Notes: generated from the letters alone by a model not told the origin. Shown: positions 24,613 through 31,747, counted from the stretch's first letter. The stretch: DNA of 40,002 nucleotides from Halomonas maura (GCF_030409305.1 NZ_JAUFPQ010000025.1:1-40002), one strand, 5' to 3'. Program-made: numbers and translations.

Positions 24613-25371
24613 CTACTCGGAAAAACGCTTATCCCTGACAAACAGATCGAAGGCATTATTCCCTCTCGGATTCCTTTTCTCCAAGTCAAACAACTCTGTG
24701 GTTTCAATCAAAGCGCTTAGCTTTCGATACCCGTAGTTCCTGGAGTCGAAAGAGCTTTGATTAGCGATATGTGTTCCTACAGCGGCAATATTAGCCCAGC
24801 CAGCATCATCGGAGGCCGCTTCAACAGCACCGCGTAGAAGACTTATCAGCTTGGCATCTTGATTCAACTGCTTCTTGGACTTTTTTTCTTTTGCAGATGA
24901 CTTGGGAGTTTCTGACGCATTCAATTCGTTCGACGGAACCGCAAGCGCCTCGAGAAACACAAACTTATCACAGGCTGCTTGCAATGCCCCTGGTGTCTTC
25001 TTTTCTCCAAAGCCATAAACAACCAATCCCGACTCGCGGATTCGTGTTGCCAGCTTGGTAAAATCCGAATCACTCGTGACCAGGCAAAATCCATCAAATT
25101 TCTCCGTATAGAGCAAATCCATGGCATCAATGATCATGGACGAATCGGTAGAGTTTTTCCCTGTCGTGTAGCTAAACTGCTGCATTGGACTAATAGCATA
25201 CTCATGCAGCATTACCTTCCATGATGAAAGCTGGGGTGTTGTCCAGTCACCATAGGCCCTTTTCACACTAGCCGCTCCATAATTGGCCACCTCCTGAACC
25301 AGGGCCTCGCACAATGCAGGGCTAATGTTATCCGCATCAATCAGAACGGCCAGCTTCTTTCGTTGTTCCAT
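24613..25371 (-). CDS. NYN-domain (PIN-like) protein with C-terminal OST-HTH/LOTUS-like domain
   Basis: A 252-residue protein. Residues 1-145 form a NYN/DUF88 domain, a PIN-like nuclease fold: LAVLIDADN (D12, D14), YGDW, GKNSTDSSMIIDAMDLLY (D76, D82) and FCLVTSDSDFTKLATRIRE (D101, D103), so the acidic metal site looks complete. A charged linker follows (about 150-170, KSSAKEKKSKK). Residues 172-250 resemble an OST-HTH/LOTUS RNA-binding domain (LISLLRGAVEAAS, GWANIAAVGTHI, YGYRKLSALIE). A ribonuclease acting on structured RNA is likely. It is much AT-richer than the flanking chromosome and follows the HAD gene by 50 bases, apparently as one operon. Acquired by transfer, perhaps as a cassette. 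Confidence 0.8.
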   Translation of the reverse strand: MEQRKKLAVLIDADNISPALCEALVQEVANYGAASVKRAYGDWTTPQLSSWKVMLHEYAISPMQQFSYTTGKNSTDSSMIIDAMDLLYTEKFDGFCLVTSDSDFTKLATRIRESGLVVYGFGEKKTPGALQAACDKFVFLEALAVPSNELNASETPKSSAKEKKSKKQLNQDAKLISLLRGAVEAASDDAGWANIAAVGTHIANQSSFDSRNYGYRKLSALIETTELFDLEKRNPRGNNAFDLFVRDKRFSE

Positions 25372-25421
25372 GGGCTATGACCTATTGCTTAAATTATACT
25401 CTACAGTGCAACCCCTTATAT

Positions 25422-26246
25422 TCATCTGCATCTCCGCGCATACAGCCGAAGAATACCCCTGACGGTCACATCCAGTTGACTACCCACAGAATAATTCCCC
25501 GACACCACATAGCTGGCCCTATCTTCTGAAATCAACTTCTCAATCTTCTCTTGGGTATTACCCTCGTTCCACTTATCACCATCAAAAACGGCAATACTGC
25601 ACCCTCCCTGCGCCTTTACCATTTTCATGGCTGGAATATCAGTATCCCCATCACCAAAATATATCATGCGATCGAAAGGGAAGGGGCGGTCCTGAGGCTC
25701 TATGTATTCGTTTACTTTCTTAGTATCCCAGCTATTTTCTATCCCCTTGTTTATGCGGAATAGGTACTGGGTCTTCGTGGTGTAGTCGATCGCAACGACT
25801 GGCCATTTGGCGAATCCGGTTTCCTCATCATAATGGTAGCGACATCCAAATATTTTTTTGAAATACTTGGCTACAGGCGTACCGCGAATCATCTCTTCAA
25901 GCCCACTCGACACTATGTAATGACTGAGAGCTATACTCTGGTCGCTTGCAAAGCGATTGACCGCATCAAACCAACCCTCAACACCGGGGAATAGGGGAAT
26001 GGATTCACCATGAAACTGGAGCCTCTCAGGGCTCAATTCTGTTTGCTTGCCGACCTCGCGGGCTCGTAGTGCCAACTCGCCTAGGTAGGTGAGTATCTCA
26101 TCACCATCCCGCTCGCGGTTCTTTCGGTGCACTTCAGGCCAAAACTCCGCTTTATCGGACAAATCCAAGGCTGGCATCAGCCCATGTTCAGCGCAATTTC
26201 CCTTTGCGAGGGTACCGTCGAAATCATAAACCAATGCGCACTGCAT
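25422..26246 (-). CDS. HAD-superfamily hydrolase
   Basis: A 274-residue haloacid-dehalogenase-type phosphohydrolase. Motif I is YDFDGTLA (nucleophile D8, acid D10). Motif II lies in HYIVSSGLEEM (S113), a motif III lysine is likely in TTKTQY or RINKGI, and motif IV is YFGDGDTDIPAMK (D199, D203). A helical cap is inserted after motif I (about 20-90), in the style of serine phosphatase-like HADs. ATG 26246 follows AAGGAAAG. It is AT-rich and starts about 40 bases after a degenerate attC on the same strand; the NYN nuclease gene follows. Pairing a phosphatase with an RNase suggests RNA-end or nucleotide processing, which is inference. Confidence 0.8.
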   Translation of the reverse strand: MQCALVYDFDGTLAKGNCAEHGLMPALDLSDKAEFWPEVHRKNRERDGDEILTYLGELALRAREVGKQTELSPERLQFHGESIPLFPGVEGWFDAVNRFASDQSIALSHYIVSSGLEEMIRGTPVAKYFKKIFGCRYHYDEETGFAKWPVVAIDYTTKTQYLFRINKGIENSWDTKKVNEYIEPQDRPFPFDRMIYFGDGDTDIPAMKMVKAQGGCSIAVFDGDKWNEGNTQEKIEKLISEDRASYVVSGNYSVGSQLDVTVRGILRLYARRCR

Positions 26247-26287
26247 AGTTCGCTTTCCTTCTTTGCATGGATTTTGACGAACAGGAC

Positions 26288-26345
26288 CTCAAACGCGGCG
26301 GAACTGCACAGCAGCTTTGGCGTCAGTTGGAGCGCCTTGTTGGAC
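26288..26345 (-). repeat. Degenerate attC-like recombination site
   Basis: Read on the minus strand it opens with GTCCAAC (complement of 26339-26345), a perfect RYYYAAC box, and closes with GTTTGAG (26288-26294), a poor match to GTTRRRY. Between them GGCGCTCCAACT (26325-26336) can pair with AGTTCCGCC (26297-26305), leaving unpaired bases on the leading arm as in genuine attC sites. The 58-bp size is at the low end for attC. It lies just before the HAD cassette-like gene. Confidence 0.45.
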
Positions 26346-26381
26346 CATCGGGGGCAGCCACCGATTTCCCTTTACCAGACC

Positions 26382-26428
26382 TTCCCTGGTCACTGGTTTT
26401 CCGGCTTCCCTCACCCTAGCACACCTTC
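26382..26428. repeat. Direct repeat, left copy (block border)
   Basis: TTCCCTGGTCAC (26382-26393) and ACCCTAGCACA followed by CCTTC (26413-26428) reappear in the same order and orientation at 31692-31749, about 5.3 kb away. The spacing between the two parts differs by about 10 bases. The copies bracket the GGDEF gene and four of the cassette-like genes. Confidence 0.5.
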
Positions 26429-26438
26429 CGGGAAATGC

Positions 26439-26468
26439 GGGAAAATGGGGTCTGTCCCCGATTTTCCC
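26439..26468. repeat. REP-like inverted repeat
   Basis: GGGAAAAT plus GGGG (26439-26450) is mirrored by CCCC and ATTTTCCC (26456-26468) around TCTGT, with one unpaired G. It is a near-perfect hairpin ending in the GGGTCTGTCCCCGAT motif, which recurs with one mismatch at 28540-28554 on the far side of the diguanylate cyclase gene. It could be a REP/BIME-type element or a terminator for the minus strand. Confidence 0.6.
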
Positions 26469-26598
26469 ATACAATTCATGTCAGTCAGCCATGACAGTGT
26501 TAGGCTATCTAGCAAGTGCGATGCAAACAGTGACATACCCAATACGTGTCAACCTCGCGCAAGCCTGCGATCGGCAGGCAAGATAACTACGAGCAAGC

Positions 26599-28128
26599 AT
26601 GCCGGATATCAAGTGGCTTCAACACCGGGCGCCGCATTCTCTCAAACGCCCCCATCGTCTTGCCCTGGCGACACTGGCCCCACGCGCCTTCGCCTTCGCT
26701 CATACCTTTGGGCTCACGGTGTGGATCGCCCTGGTGGAGGGCAGCGGCTGGTCGCTGATTCTGCCTGGCCTGCTCCTGCTGCTGTGGCCGGGGGTGGCAT
26801 GCGCCCACGCCGCCCTGGTTCAGGACTCGAAGCGTGCCGAATTCCGGAACCTCTATTTCGATAGCTTGTTGTTTGGTGTCTGGTGCGGCGTGCTGGACTA
26901 CTACGTCTGGGCCACCCTGACCATTGGGCTTGCCTGCTTGATGAACAACATGGTCGTCGGCGGCCCGCGCCGAATGGCCGCCTCGGTCGCGTTGTTCACC
27001 GGCGGCGCCCTGGGTTGGGGGGCCTTAACAGGGTTTGAGTTTCGTCCCAATGTCAGCACGGGGTTGGATATCTACCAGGGCACCGGCGCGGTGGTCTACT
27101 TCCTCTCACTTGCCTACGTCATGTACGGCCAGAATCGCAAGATCGGGCACAGCATTGCCGAGACCAAGTACAAGAATCGGGTCATTCACGCCCTGCTCGA
27201 TCTCGGCGCCGTTGCCAATCGCGCCTCGAACATCAATATCCTGCTCGATGACTCCTTGAAGCACCTACATGCCGACTTTCCCGAGTACGGGTTTGCCGTG
27301 TTCCTCCAGGAGCGCCAGCGCCCCGAGGTAACGCGTTACGCCGCCGTCGCCGGCCTGCGCCTTGGCCCCGAGGATGAACGCCGCCTGAGCAGCCTGTTGG
27401 GCACGCTCCACGCCCCCTCTGCCGGCACCATCAAGCTCGGTGACAAGACCGAGGGTGAGCAGCTGTATGCGACCTCCATGGCAGGGCGCTTGAGCCGATA
27501 CGAAGGCTGGCTGATCGTGCGTGCCCCCCAGCTGGACGACACCCTGGAGGGCATGCTGACCCTGTTCGTCGACCAGTTGGCGGCGGCCACCGAAAACAAG
27601 CTGCTGCAACTGGAACTCCAGAAAGCGGCCGAGCGCGACGGGCTGACCGGGCTCTACAACCGCGGCTTCTTCGAAGCGGCGCTGCAGTTGAGCATCCAGG
27701 GCAAGACCCAGCCACCGGGGCTGGATTTTGCCGTGCTGATGATGGACGTCGACGGGCTCAAGGAAGTGAATGATCGATATGGGCACGTAGCGGGCGACCA
27801 ACTGATCACCGCGGTCGCCGATCTCCTGAGCATGCAATGCCGGGAAGACGATATCCTCGCACGTTATGGCGGCGATGAATTCGTCATCCTGTTTCCTTCC
27901 GGGTCGCTGTCGGCACCGAACCGCATCGCCGGCTTGATCCGGACACACTTGGCAGGCCAGCGCTGCGTCATCACCTCAGCCCACGGCGAGACTGTGATGG
28001 TAGAGCTCCTTTTGAGCATGGGAAGCGCCAGTTCCACCGAAACCTCCGCACAGGAGGTACTGTCTCTCGCGGACAACCGCATGTATGACGAAAAAATCCT
28101 GCGCCGCAAAAAGAGGACCCTCGGCTGA
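26599..28128 (+). CDS. MASE2-GGDEF diguanylate cyclase
   Basis: Predicted inner-membrane enzyme that makes cyclic di-GMP from two GTP. The 509-residue protein starts with a multi-helix MASE2-type sensor (about 25-180, with the segment KRAEFRNLYFDSLLFGVW). A middle region of GAF-like character follows (about 195-335), then a GGDEF domain (340-505). The domain has RDGLTGLYNRGFF (346-358), MMDVDGLKEVNDRYGH (381-396), an inhibitory RxxD site (R415, D418) five residues before the motif, and an intact GGDEF (424-428). It should be active and product-inhibited. It is GC-rich, unlike the AT-rich genes either side, and is the only plus-strand gene in the island. ATG 26599 has only a weak ribosome binding site. 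What MASE2 senses is unknown. Confidence 0.85.
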   Translation: MPDIKWLQHRAPHSLKRPHRLALATLAPRAFAFAHTFGLTVWIALVEGSGWSLILPGLLLLLWPGVACAHAALVQDSKRAEFRNLYFDSLLFGVWCGVLDYYVWATLTIGLACLMNNMVVGGPRRMAASVALFTGGALGWGALTGFEFRPNVSTGLDIYQGTGAVVYFLSLAYVMYGQNRKIGHSIAETKYKNRVIHALLDLGAVANRASNINILLDDSLKHLHADFPEYGFAVFLQERQRPEVTRYAAVAGLRLGPEDERRLSSLLGTLHAPSAGTIKLGDKTEGEQLYATSMAGRLSRYEGWLIVRAPQLDDTLEGMLTLFVDQLAAATENKLLQLELQKAAERDGLTGLYNRGFFEAALQLSIQGKTQPPGLDFAVLMMDVDGLKEVNDRYGHVAGDQLITAVADLLSMQCREDDILARYGGDEFVILFPSGSLSAPNRIAGLIRTHLAGQRCVITSAHGETVMVELLLSMGSASSTETSAQEVLSLADNRMYDEKILRRKKRTLG

Positions 28129-28160
28129 GTGGGGGCACCTCGATCTTGTTCCATACTCCG

Positions 28161-28446
28161 CTAAGCTTTGTCTGACAAGTCGACGAGCGATGGCCAGGGC
28201 TAGGCCCGCTCCCGGCGGGCCAACGCATTTCCCACATCCATGTGGGTCACAAGGCAAAAATCGGTGACAAATCGGCAAGGACAGCCGATTTGGGCAGCTC
28301 CGCTGCTCGCAGAGCGAGCGACATGGAGGTCGCGAGTCAAAACACGGAGTTTACGCGGTGTAAATGAGTCCTTTGACCGGGCTCGCGCACGAGCCGATTT
28401 TTAACGCCGGATGGGCGAGCGCAGGCAGTTTTCAGACAAAGCGTAG
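28161..28446. mobile_element. MITE-like noncoding element with terminal inverted repeats
   Basis: The ends are imperfect 20-bp inverted repeats (17 of 20 matches) sharing a perfect 11-bp core, GCTTTGTCTGA (28165-28175) and its complement TCAGACAAAGC (28432-28442). Inside are several further hairpins: CCCACAT/ATGTGGG near 28230, AAATCGGC/GCCGATTT near 28270, TTTAC/GTAAA near 28355 and GGCTCG/CGAGCC near 28385. There is no open frame of note. The layout fits a short non-autonomous transposable or structured intergenic repeat; no target duplication was found. Confidence 0.6.
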
Positions 28447-28539
28447 GCCGTCATCACAGTCTCCGGCCATTGCCCTCCCCAGAGGATGACGATGCTGCTT
28501 TCCCTGCTGACGATGTCACCGTTTACCCTTCGGCAATGA

Positions 28540-28554
28540 GGGACTGTCCCCGAT
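28540..28554. repeat. REP-like motif, second copy
   Basis: GGGACTGTCCCCGAT matches GGGTCTGTCCCCGAT at 26448-26462 in 14 of 15 positions and in the same orientation. The two copies flank the GGDEF gene and MITE-like element, 2.1 kb apart. Confidence 0.5.
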
Positions 28555-28748
28555 CACCCTTGGAATCTGCCAATACCTCCAGCTACTAAGTGGTGTCACT
28601 TCTCACGGAAGAAATGCCGGATTCGGCCAGGAGCAGATATCAAGAACAGGATGATTTATTCATGATGCTGCAGGCGGAGACTAGCAGAAGCCGAGCTTTG
28701 TGAATAATCATAACCTAAGGCTGTATATTTTAGATACGTGAGGCAACT

Positions 28749-29144
28749 TCATGACTCAAAGTAAATACCCAAGCCAGACCGCATGAAAACCAGACGCCTT
28801 GCTGTTTGCCTATCAACTAATTCTATGGCTGCATCGATGGCAACAAGCCGATAGGATTCCAGTTCCTCTTCAGGCAAACGTATATCACCCTCTTCACTGA
28901 GGATTCCTCCATCAAATATGAATCTAACATCATCAGTCGCCTTTCTGTATTCCAAGCAAAGCAATTCGCCCAAATCTATAGAAACATTCAGTTCTTCCAA
29001 GCATTCACGCTTGCAACACTCTTGCGGCGACTCGTTTTCTTCTATTGCTCCCCCTGGGAGAAGCCACTCCTTTCGATAGGTCGGCTTTACAATCACGATC
29101 TCATTATGACCATTCCGAATAATTGCTGCTGAAGCACCGATCAT
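28749..29144 (-). CDS. NUDIX hydrolase
   Basis: A 131-residue NUDIX-fold pyrophosphohydrolase acting on a nucleoside diphosphate linked to some moiety X. The Nudix box spans residues 31-53 and keeps the catalytic RE..EE core (KRECLEEL) and the preceding GGAIEENE; the usual Gly before the final aliphatic residue is Asn. Upstream WLLPGGA and downstream LEYRKATDDVRFIFDGG fit the family. It is AT-rich, on the same strand as the other cassette-like genes, and starts 5 bases after the stop of a short frame (29148-29237). ATG 29144 has little ribosome binding site, so translational coupling is possible. Substrate unknown. Confidence 0.85.
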   Translation of the reverse strand: MIGASAAIIRNGHNEIVIVKPTYRKEWLLPGGAIEENESPQECCKRECLEELNVSIDLGELLCLEYRKATDDVRFIFDGGILSEEGDIRLPEEELESYRLVAIDAAIELVDRQTARRLVFMRSGLGIYFES

Positions 29145-29147
29145 TTT

Positions 29148-29335
29148 TTAATAACCATAACAGTTGTCAGGTTTCCGCAGCAAAGTATTCACTATCGTGT
29201 CGAAATCAGCTTCTGCTGCAGCCAATTTTATAAGCATAGATTGAGATTCAGTATCTCACCAGTATCAACCGACGGTGGCAGCACAATAATGCAGGGTGGC
29301 GCGAAGTAAAGCCACAAGCCAGCGAGAAGCGCCAT
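29148..29335 (-). pseudogene. Possible frameshifted small membrane-protein cassette ORF
   Basis: Two short frames overlap here. The first (29335 to 29228, 35 codons) reads as a hydrophobic peptide starting MALLAGLWLYFAPPCIIVLP and ends VDTGEILNLNLCL. The second (about 29237 to 29148, 29 codons) begins MLIKLAAAEADFDTIVN and stops just before the NUDIX start. The join around NLNL/MLIKL suggests one small protein split by a frameshift. I do not recognise a family. The first frame begins about 110 bases after the attC at 29445-29531, as expected for a cassette gene. Confidence 0.3.
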
Positions 29336-29444
29336 GAGGGAATTCACCACCAAATCGACAAGATATTATGCCGATCTTGTTGGAGTTTATTCAGGAAGGA
29401 GCGAAGGGCTCCTTTCTGCCAAAAAGGAGATTCAGCGCGGGCTG

Positions 29445-29531
29445 ATATAACGCTTTGCACACCGGCCAAAGCAAGCCTAGCGTGTGGCGGTCCGAGCCGC
29501 ATAGCGGCTGAAGTGCTGCAACTTGTTAGAC
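29445..29531 (-). repeat. attC site of the SGNH-hydrolase cassette
   Basis: On the minus strand the site runs from GTCTAAC (complement of 29525-29531, perfect RYYYAAC) to GTTATAT (29445-29451, imperfect GTTRRRY). Inner arms TTGCAGCAC (29513-29521) and GTGTGCAA (29455-29462) pair with one extra G on the leading arm, the extrahelical base that sets attC orientation. A further hairpin AGCCGC-ATA-GCGGCT (29495-29509) forms the variable tip. Orientation agrees with the SGNH gene, whose stop lies 8 bases before it. Confidence 0.65.
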
Positions 29532-29538
29532 GCCAACC

Positions 29539-30177
29539 TCATGATAGTAGAGGTTTTATTTCCTCAGCCAAGGCCAGACCCAGAACCTCGTGCTGATCCT
29601 CATCAAGATGCACTCCATCCACGCGGCTTGTGGAAGTCACCGACCCAGCATCAAAGACATGACAACCGGCATCTGCAGCCACTACCCGAATTGCCTCGGA
29701 TAACCCGATAGCCCTATCCTCCGCCCCTTCAAATTTAGACGCGATATTGCCCTTGGCCTTCTGGATTGGCGGTGGCGCAACCACCAGAACGGCTGGCACT
29801 GGTATTCCGGGCTCGATTGGAGCGCGCCGAATCGCCTGAACAATGGCATTAACACCTTGGGCAGATTGCCAGGCATTATGCGTATGCATTGATTGGAAGT
29901 CATTCGTCCCCAGTAGCACGACCACCAACGACAACGGGCTGTTCACCTCGATTCTTTGCTCAAGACCGACAAGCCCATTCCGACCTGGCTTGTAGGGATC
30001 CTCCCACACCGTACGACGACCATTGAGGCAATCTTCTATTATCCGCGCCTTAATACCGCATTTCCGTAGCTGATTCTCAACTACACCAGGCCACCGCTGC
30101 TCAAAAGAAAAGCGGCGGCGAGTATGTGGAATAATTCCCCAGCTTAACGAATCTGCATATATGAGTATCTGGTGCAC
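29539..30177 (-). CDS. SGNH/GDSL-family hydrolase (cassette gene)
   Basis: A 212-residue esterase/lipase-like hydrolase of the SGNH fold. Block I is YADSLSWG with nucleophile S10; the usual Gly of GDS is Ala here. Block II is likely CLNGRRT (G53 with N52). Block III is LLGTNDF (GTND 90-93), and block V is VDGVHLDED with the catalytic D187 and H190. Cytoplasmic by absence of a signal peptide. The start is GTG 30177 behind AGAGGAAA, 18 bases after a GTTAGAC box, which is typical for an integron cassette. The stop falls immediately before an attC. Natural ester substrate unknown. Confidence 0.8.
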   Translation of the reverse strand: MHQILIYADSLSWGIIPHTRRRFSFEQRWPGVVENQLRKCGIKARIIEDCLNGRRTVWEDPYKPGRNGLVGLEQRIEVNSPLSLVVVLLGTNDFQSMHTHNAWQSAQGVNAIVQAIRRAPIEPGIPVPAVLVVAPPPIQKAKGNIASKFEGAEDRAIGLSEAIRVVAADAGCHVFDAGSVTSTSRVDGVHLDEDQHEVLGLALAEEIKPLLS

Positions 30178-30195
30178 GATATTTCCTCTCTTGAC

Positions 30196-30215
30196 GTCTA
30201 ACGCCGGCGTTAGGC
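30196..30215 (-). repeat. Collapsed attC-like palindrome
   Basis: GTCTAAC (30196-30202) and GTTAGGC (30209-30215) are both perfect integron core boxes but are only six bases apart. Their core forms a perfect 16-bp palindrome CTAACGCCGGCGTTAG (30198-30213). It lies between the small membrane protein gene and the SGNH gene, exactly where an attC is expected. Probably an attC that lost its arms and tip. Confidence 0.5.
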
Positions 30216-30286
30216 GGCACTGCCGTTGCCCCTACAAAGACCACTTATGGGACTTCTGGTTCTGGAATGCATGCTGACTTTGATGC

Positions 30287-30568
30287 CTACCTGGTCGCCC
30301 TTCGAACGCGTAGTCCTCCGAAAGCACAATAGAGAATGAAGCCATTCAACAGGATACAGCCTATGCCTGTTCCGAGCCCAAGCCATTTCGTCGGCAAGAT
30401 AGATATCCAGGGCATTGCGAATGGCAAGAGCAAGATCCCTGACTCGCCTGAATCCGCGGGGTTCTTTGACGCTACAAAGAAGACCCAGGAGAAGACCGCG
30501 CCCGCTGTAAACAGAAAGAGCCCGGCTGCAATGCTTCCTCCCCGAGACTTCCTGAATGTAAGAGCCAT
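30287..30568 (-). CDS. Small membrane protein (cassette gene)
   Basis: A 93-residue protein of unknown family. It has two or three hydrophobic helices (about 13-31, 42-58 and 63-84: LFLFTAGAVFSWVFFVAS, LLLPFAMPWISIL, GTGIGCILLNGFILYCAFGG) and a basic C-terminus (LRVRRATR), so it probably sits in the inner membrane. I start at ATG 30568, 10 bases after the GTTAGGC box of the upstream attC; the frame runs further into the attC itself. Leaders this short are usual for cassette genes. Function unknown; the neighbouring AbiV gene raises the possibility of a defence role but does not show it. Confidence 0.6.
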   Translation of the reverse strand: MALTFRKSRGGSIAAGLFLFTAGAVFSWVFFVASKNPADSGESGILLLPFAMPWISILPTKWLGLGTGIGCILLNGFILYCAFGGLRVRRATR

Positions 30569-30577
30569 CGTGCTGCC

Positions 30578-30655
30578 GCCTAACGCCCACATAAACGGCG
30601 CGACGTCAGGAGCGTCCGGCGACCGAAGGGAGCGACTTTAATGTGATTGTTAGGT
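30578..30655 (-). repeat. attC site of the AbiV cassette
   Basis: A 78-bp site whose ends are ACCTAAC (complement of 30649-30655) and GTTAGGC (complement of 30578-30584), both perfect integron core boxes. Inner arms CACATTAAA (complement of 30637-30645) and TTTATGTG (complement of 30588-30595) pair with a single extra T on the leading arm, the extrahelical base of real attC sites. A GC-rich variable tip lies between. The TAA stop of the AbiV gene is embedded in the first box. This is the best attC in the window. Confidence 0.8.
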
Positions 30656-31369
30656 GTCATCACTTCGGAACGTCCTACCCTTGTTCTGATATTCACGCTG
30701 GTACAATGTAATTGAATCGGCGAGATCATTTTCGCCCTGCTCCATTCGTGATATTTGATACCACCAAAAGTCTTCCGTATTGAAGAAATCATTAACTTTC
30801 CGATCCTTCATACCATAGAATTGGTCTTCGTTGGCTGACCTTTTAGTCGGCTCGTTCTTTCTCTGATGTTCTGCAGTTTTTGCATAGCAATGTCGAGCTA
30901 AACGAATGCAGTCTCTTGCCGCAACTTCTCGAACCACGTCTTTCGGTCGATAAAGCTTTCCGTCCAGATAGTTTATATCGGTATACATCGAAGGTTCACG
31001 CCCCTGTTTGAGCGAGATCATCAGACCAATGATACCTTCAAGCTCATCTCGTAAATTACTGTGGGAAATCACGGAAGCATTGAAAGCAGCTGTAATCTTT
31101 CTTGAGTGGCTTTCGAGAGAGCTTCTAACTTTCGCAGTCACAGCTGAATCATTGAGATTGCGTCCAAGCGCGTCAAAAGCGAGGAATGATTTTCCTATCT
31201 CTTCGATAGCGGCTATTGCCAAATAATACGAGCGTGCTAAGCGGCCATGCTGAAATAGTAAGTCAGCCTCATCTATAAGAAGACTTGCATTTTCCAGAGC
31301 ATCGATACTGTACTGAGCAAGCATCTCCGCAGAGTAGCGAAATTGATTTGGAATCTGCGAATTACCCAT
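30650..31369 (-). CDS. AbiV-family abortive infection protein (HEPN-like)
   Basis: A 239-residue protein with the AbiV signature: paired helices around LIDEADLLFQHGRLARSYYL followed by AIAAIEEIGKSFLAF (residues 31-65). AbiV in Lactococcus blocks phage late translation, and the family is grouped with HEPN-type proteins. The rest is helical and charged (EHQRKNEPTKRSANEDQFYG, KVNDFFNTEDFWWYQ). Low GC and cassette setting mark it as acquired. ATG 31369 lies a few bases after GTTAGGT, a core box of an upstream site, and the TAA stop is inside the attC that follows. No other Abi partner (phage-derived SaV is the known target) is expected in the host. Defence activity here is inferred from family. 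Confidence 0.7.
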   Translation of the reverse strand: MGNSQIPNQFRYSAEMLAQYSIDALENASLLIDEADLLFQHGRLARSYYLAIAAIEEIGKSFLAFDALGRNLNDSAVTAKVRSSLESHSRKITAAFNASVISHSNLRDELEGIIGLMISLKQGREPSMYTDINYLDGKLYRPKDVVREVAARDCIRLARHCYAKTAEHQRKNEPTKRSANEDQFYGMKDRKVNDFFNTEDFWWYQISRMEQGENDLADSITLYQREYQNKGRTFRSDDT

Positions 31370-31747
31370 TTTGATACCTAACTGTGATTAAATGGAACGC
31401 TGTGATATCGGATAAACGTGCCGGCACGATCAACAATGTAATCTAACGCGGCACCCATTCTCTAACCTATTGAAATAACGGAATATCAAGTATAAATAGG
31501 CAGCATGTCACCAATCATCGTGCTGGCGGCATAACACGGATGGATACGCTTGCTGCCTTTGCCGGCACGGCCGCTGTAGGTCGTCAGCAGACAGGCTTCG
31601 CGGGCAACGTGGACCTACTGGGGCGGGGTTACATGCGTTGGATAAAGACTTGCAGATGCGGCGATGGATCACGTTCATTCTGTATGTCCCTTTCCCTGGT
31701 CACCGATGTCCCTGCGTTCATTCCTGAATTCAACCCTAGCACAACCT
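31370..31747. other. Cassette-array head region, no gene supported
   Basis: Between the AbiV start and the PRPP-synthetase-like stop. On the minus strand it has three core-box-like heptamers: GTTAGGT (31376-31382), GTTAGAT (31441-31447) and GTTAGAG (31460-31466). A 12-bp palindrome CGTGCCGGCACG lies at 31417-31428. These could be an attI-like site or remains of older attC sites. No integrase frame is visible; a plus-strand open frame from 31540 runs antisense into the neighbouring gene and is not convincing. The right copy of the block-border repeat is at 31692-31749. Confidence 0.4.

Larger units (their letters stand above)
28129..28748. other. Noncoding stretch with structured repeats
   Basis: No gene is supported here. 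The stretch holds a MITE-like inverted-repeat element (28161-28446) and a copy of a REP-like motif (28540-28554). Past 28600 the sequence turns AT-rich with no recognised signal, and probably contains the 3' end of the NUDIX cassette. Confidence 0.5.

Noticed and set aside
26499..26505. A lone GTTAGGC heptamer upstream of the GGDEF gene
   Set aside because: No partner RYYYAAC box or pairing arms at a suitable distance; such a degenerate heptamer occurs by chance.
29334..29450. 38-codon plus-strand ORF ending inside the attC at 29445
   Set aside because: Tempting because the stop falls in the site, but the attC orientation is minus, the peptide has no known family, and it overlaps a minus-strand frame.
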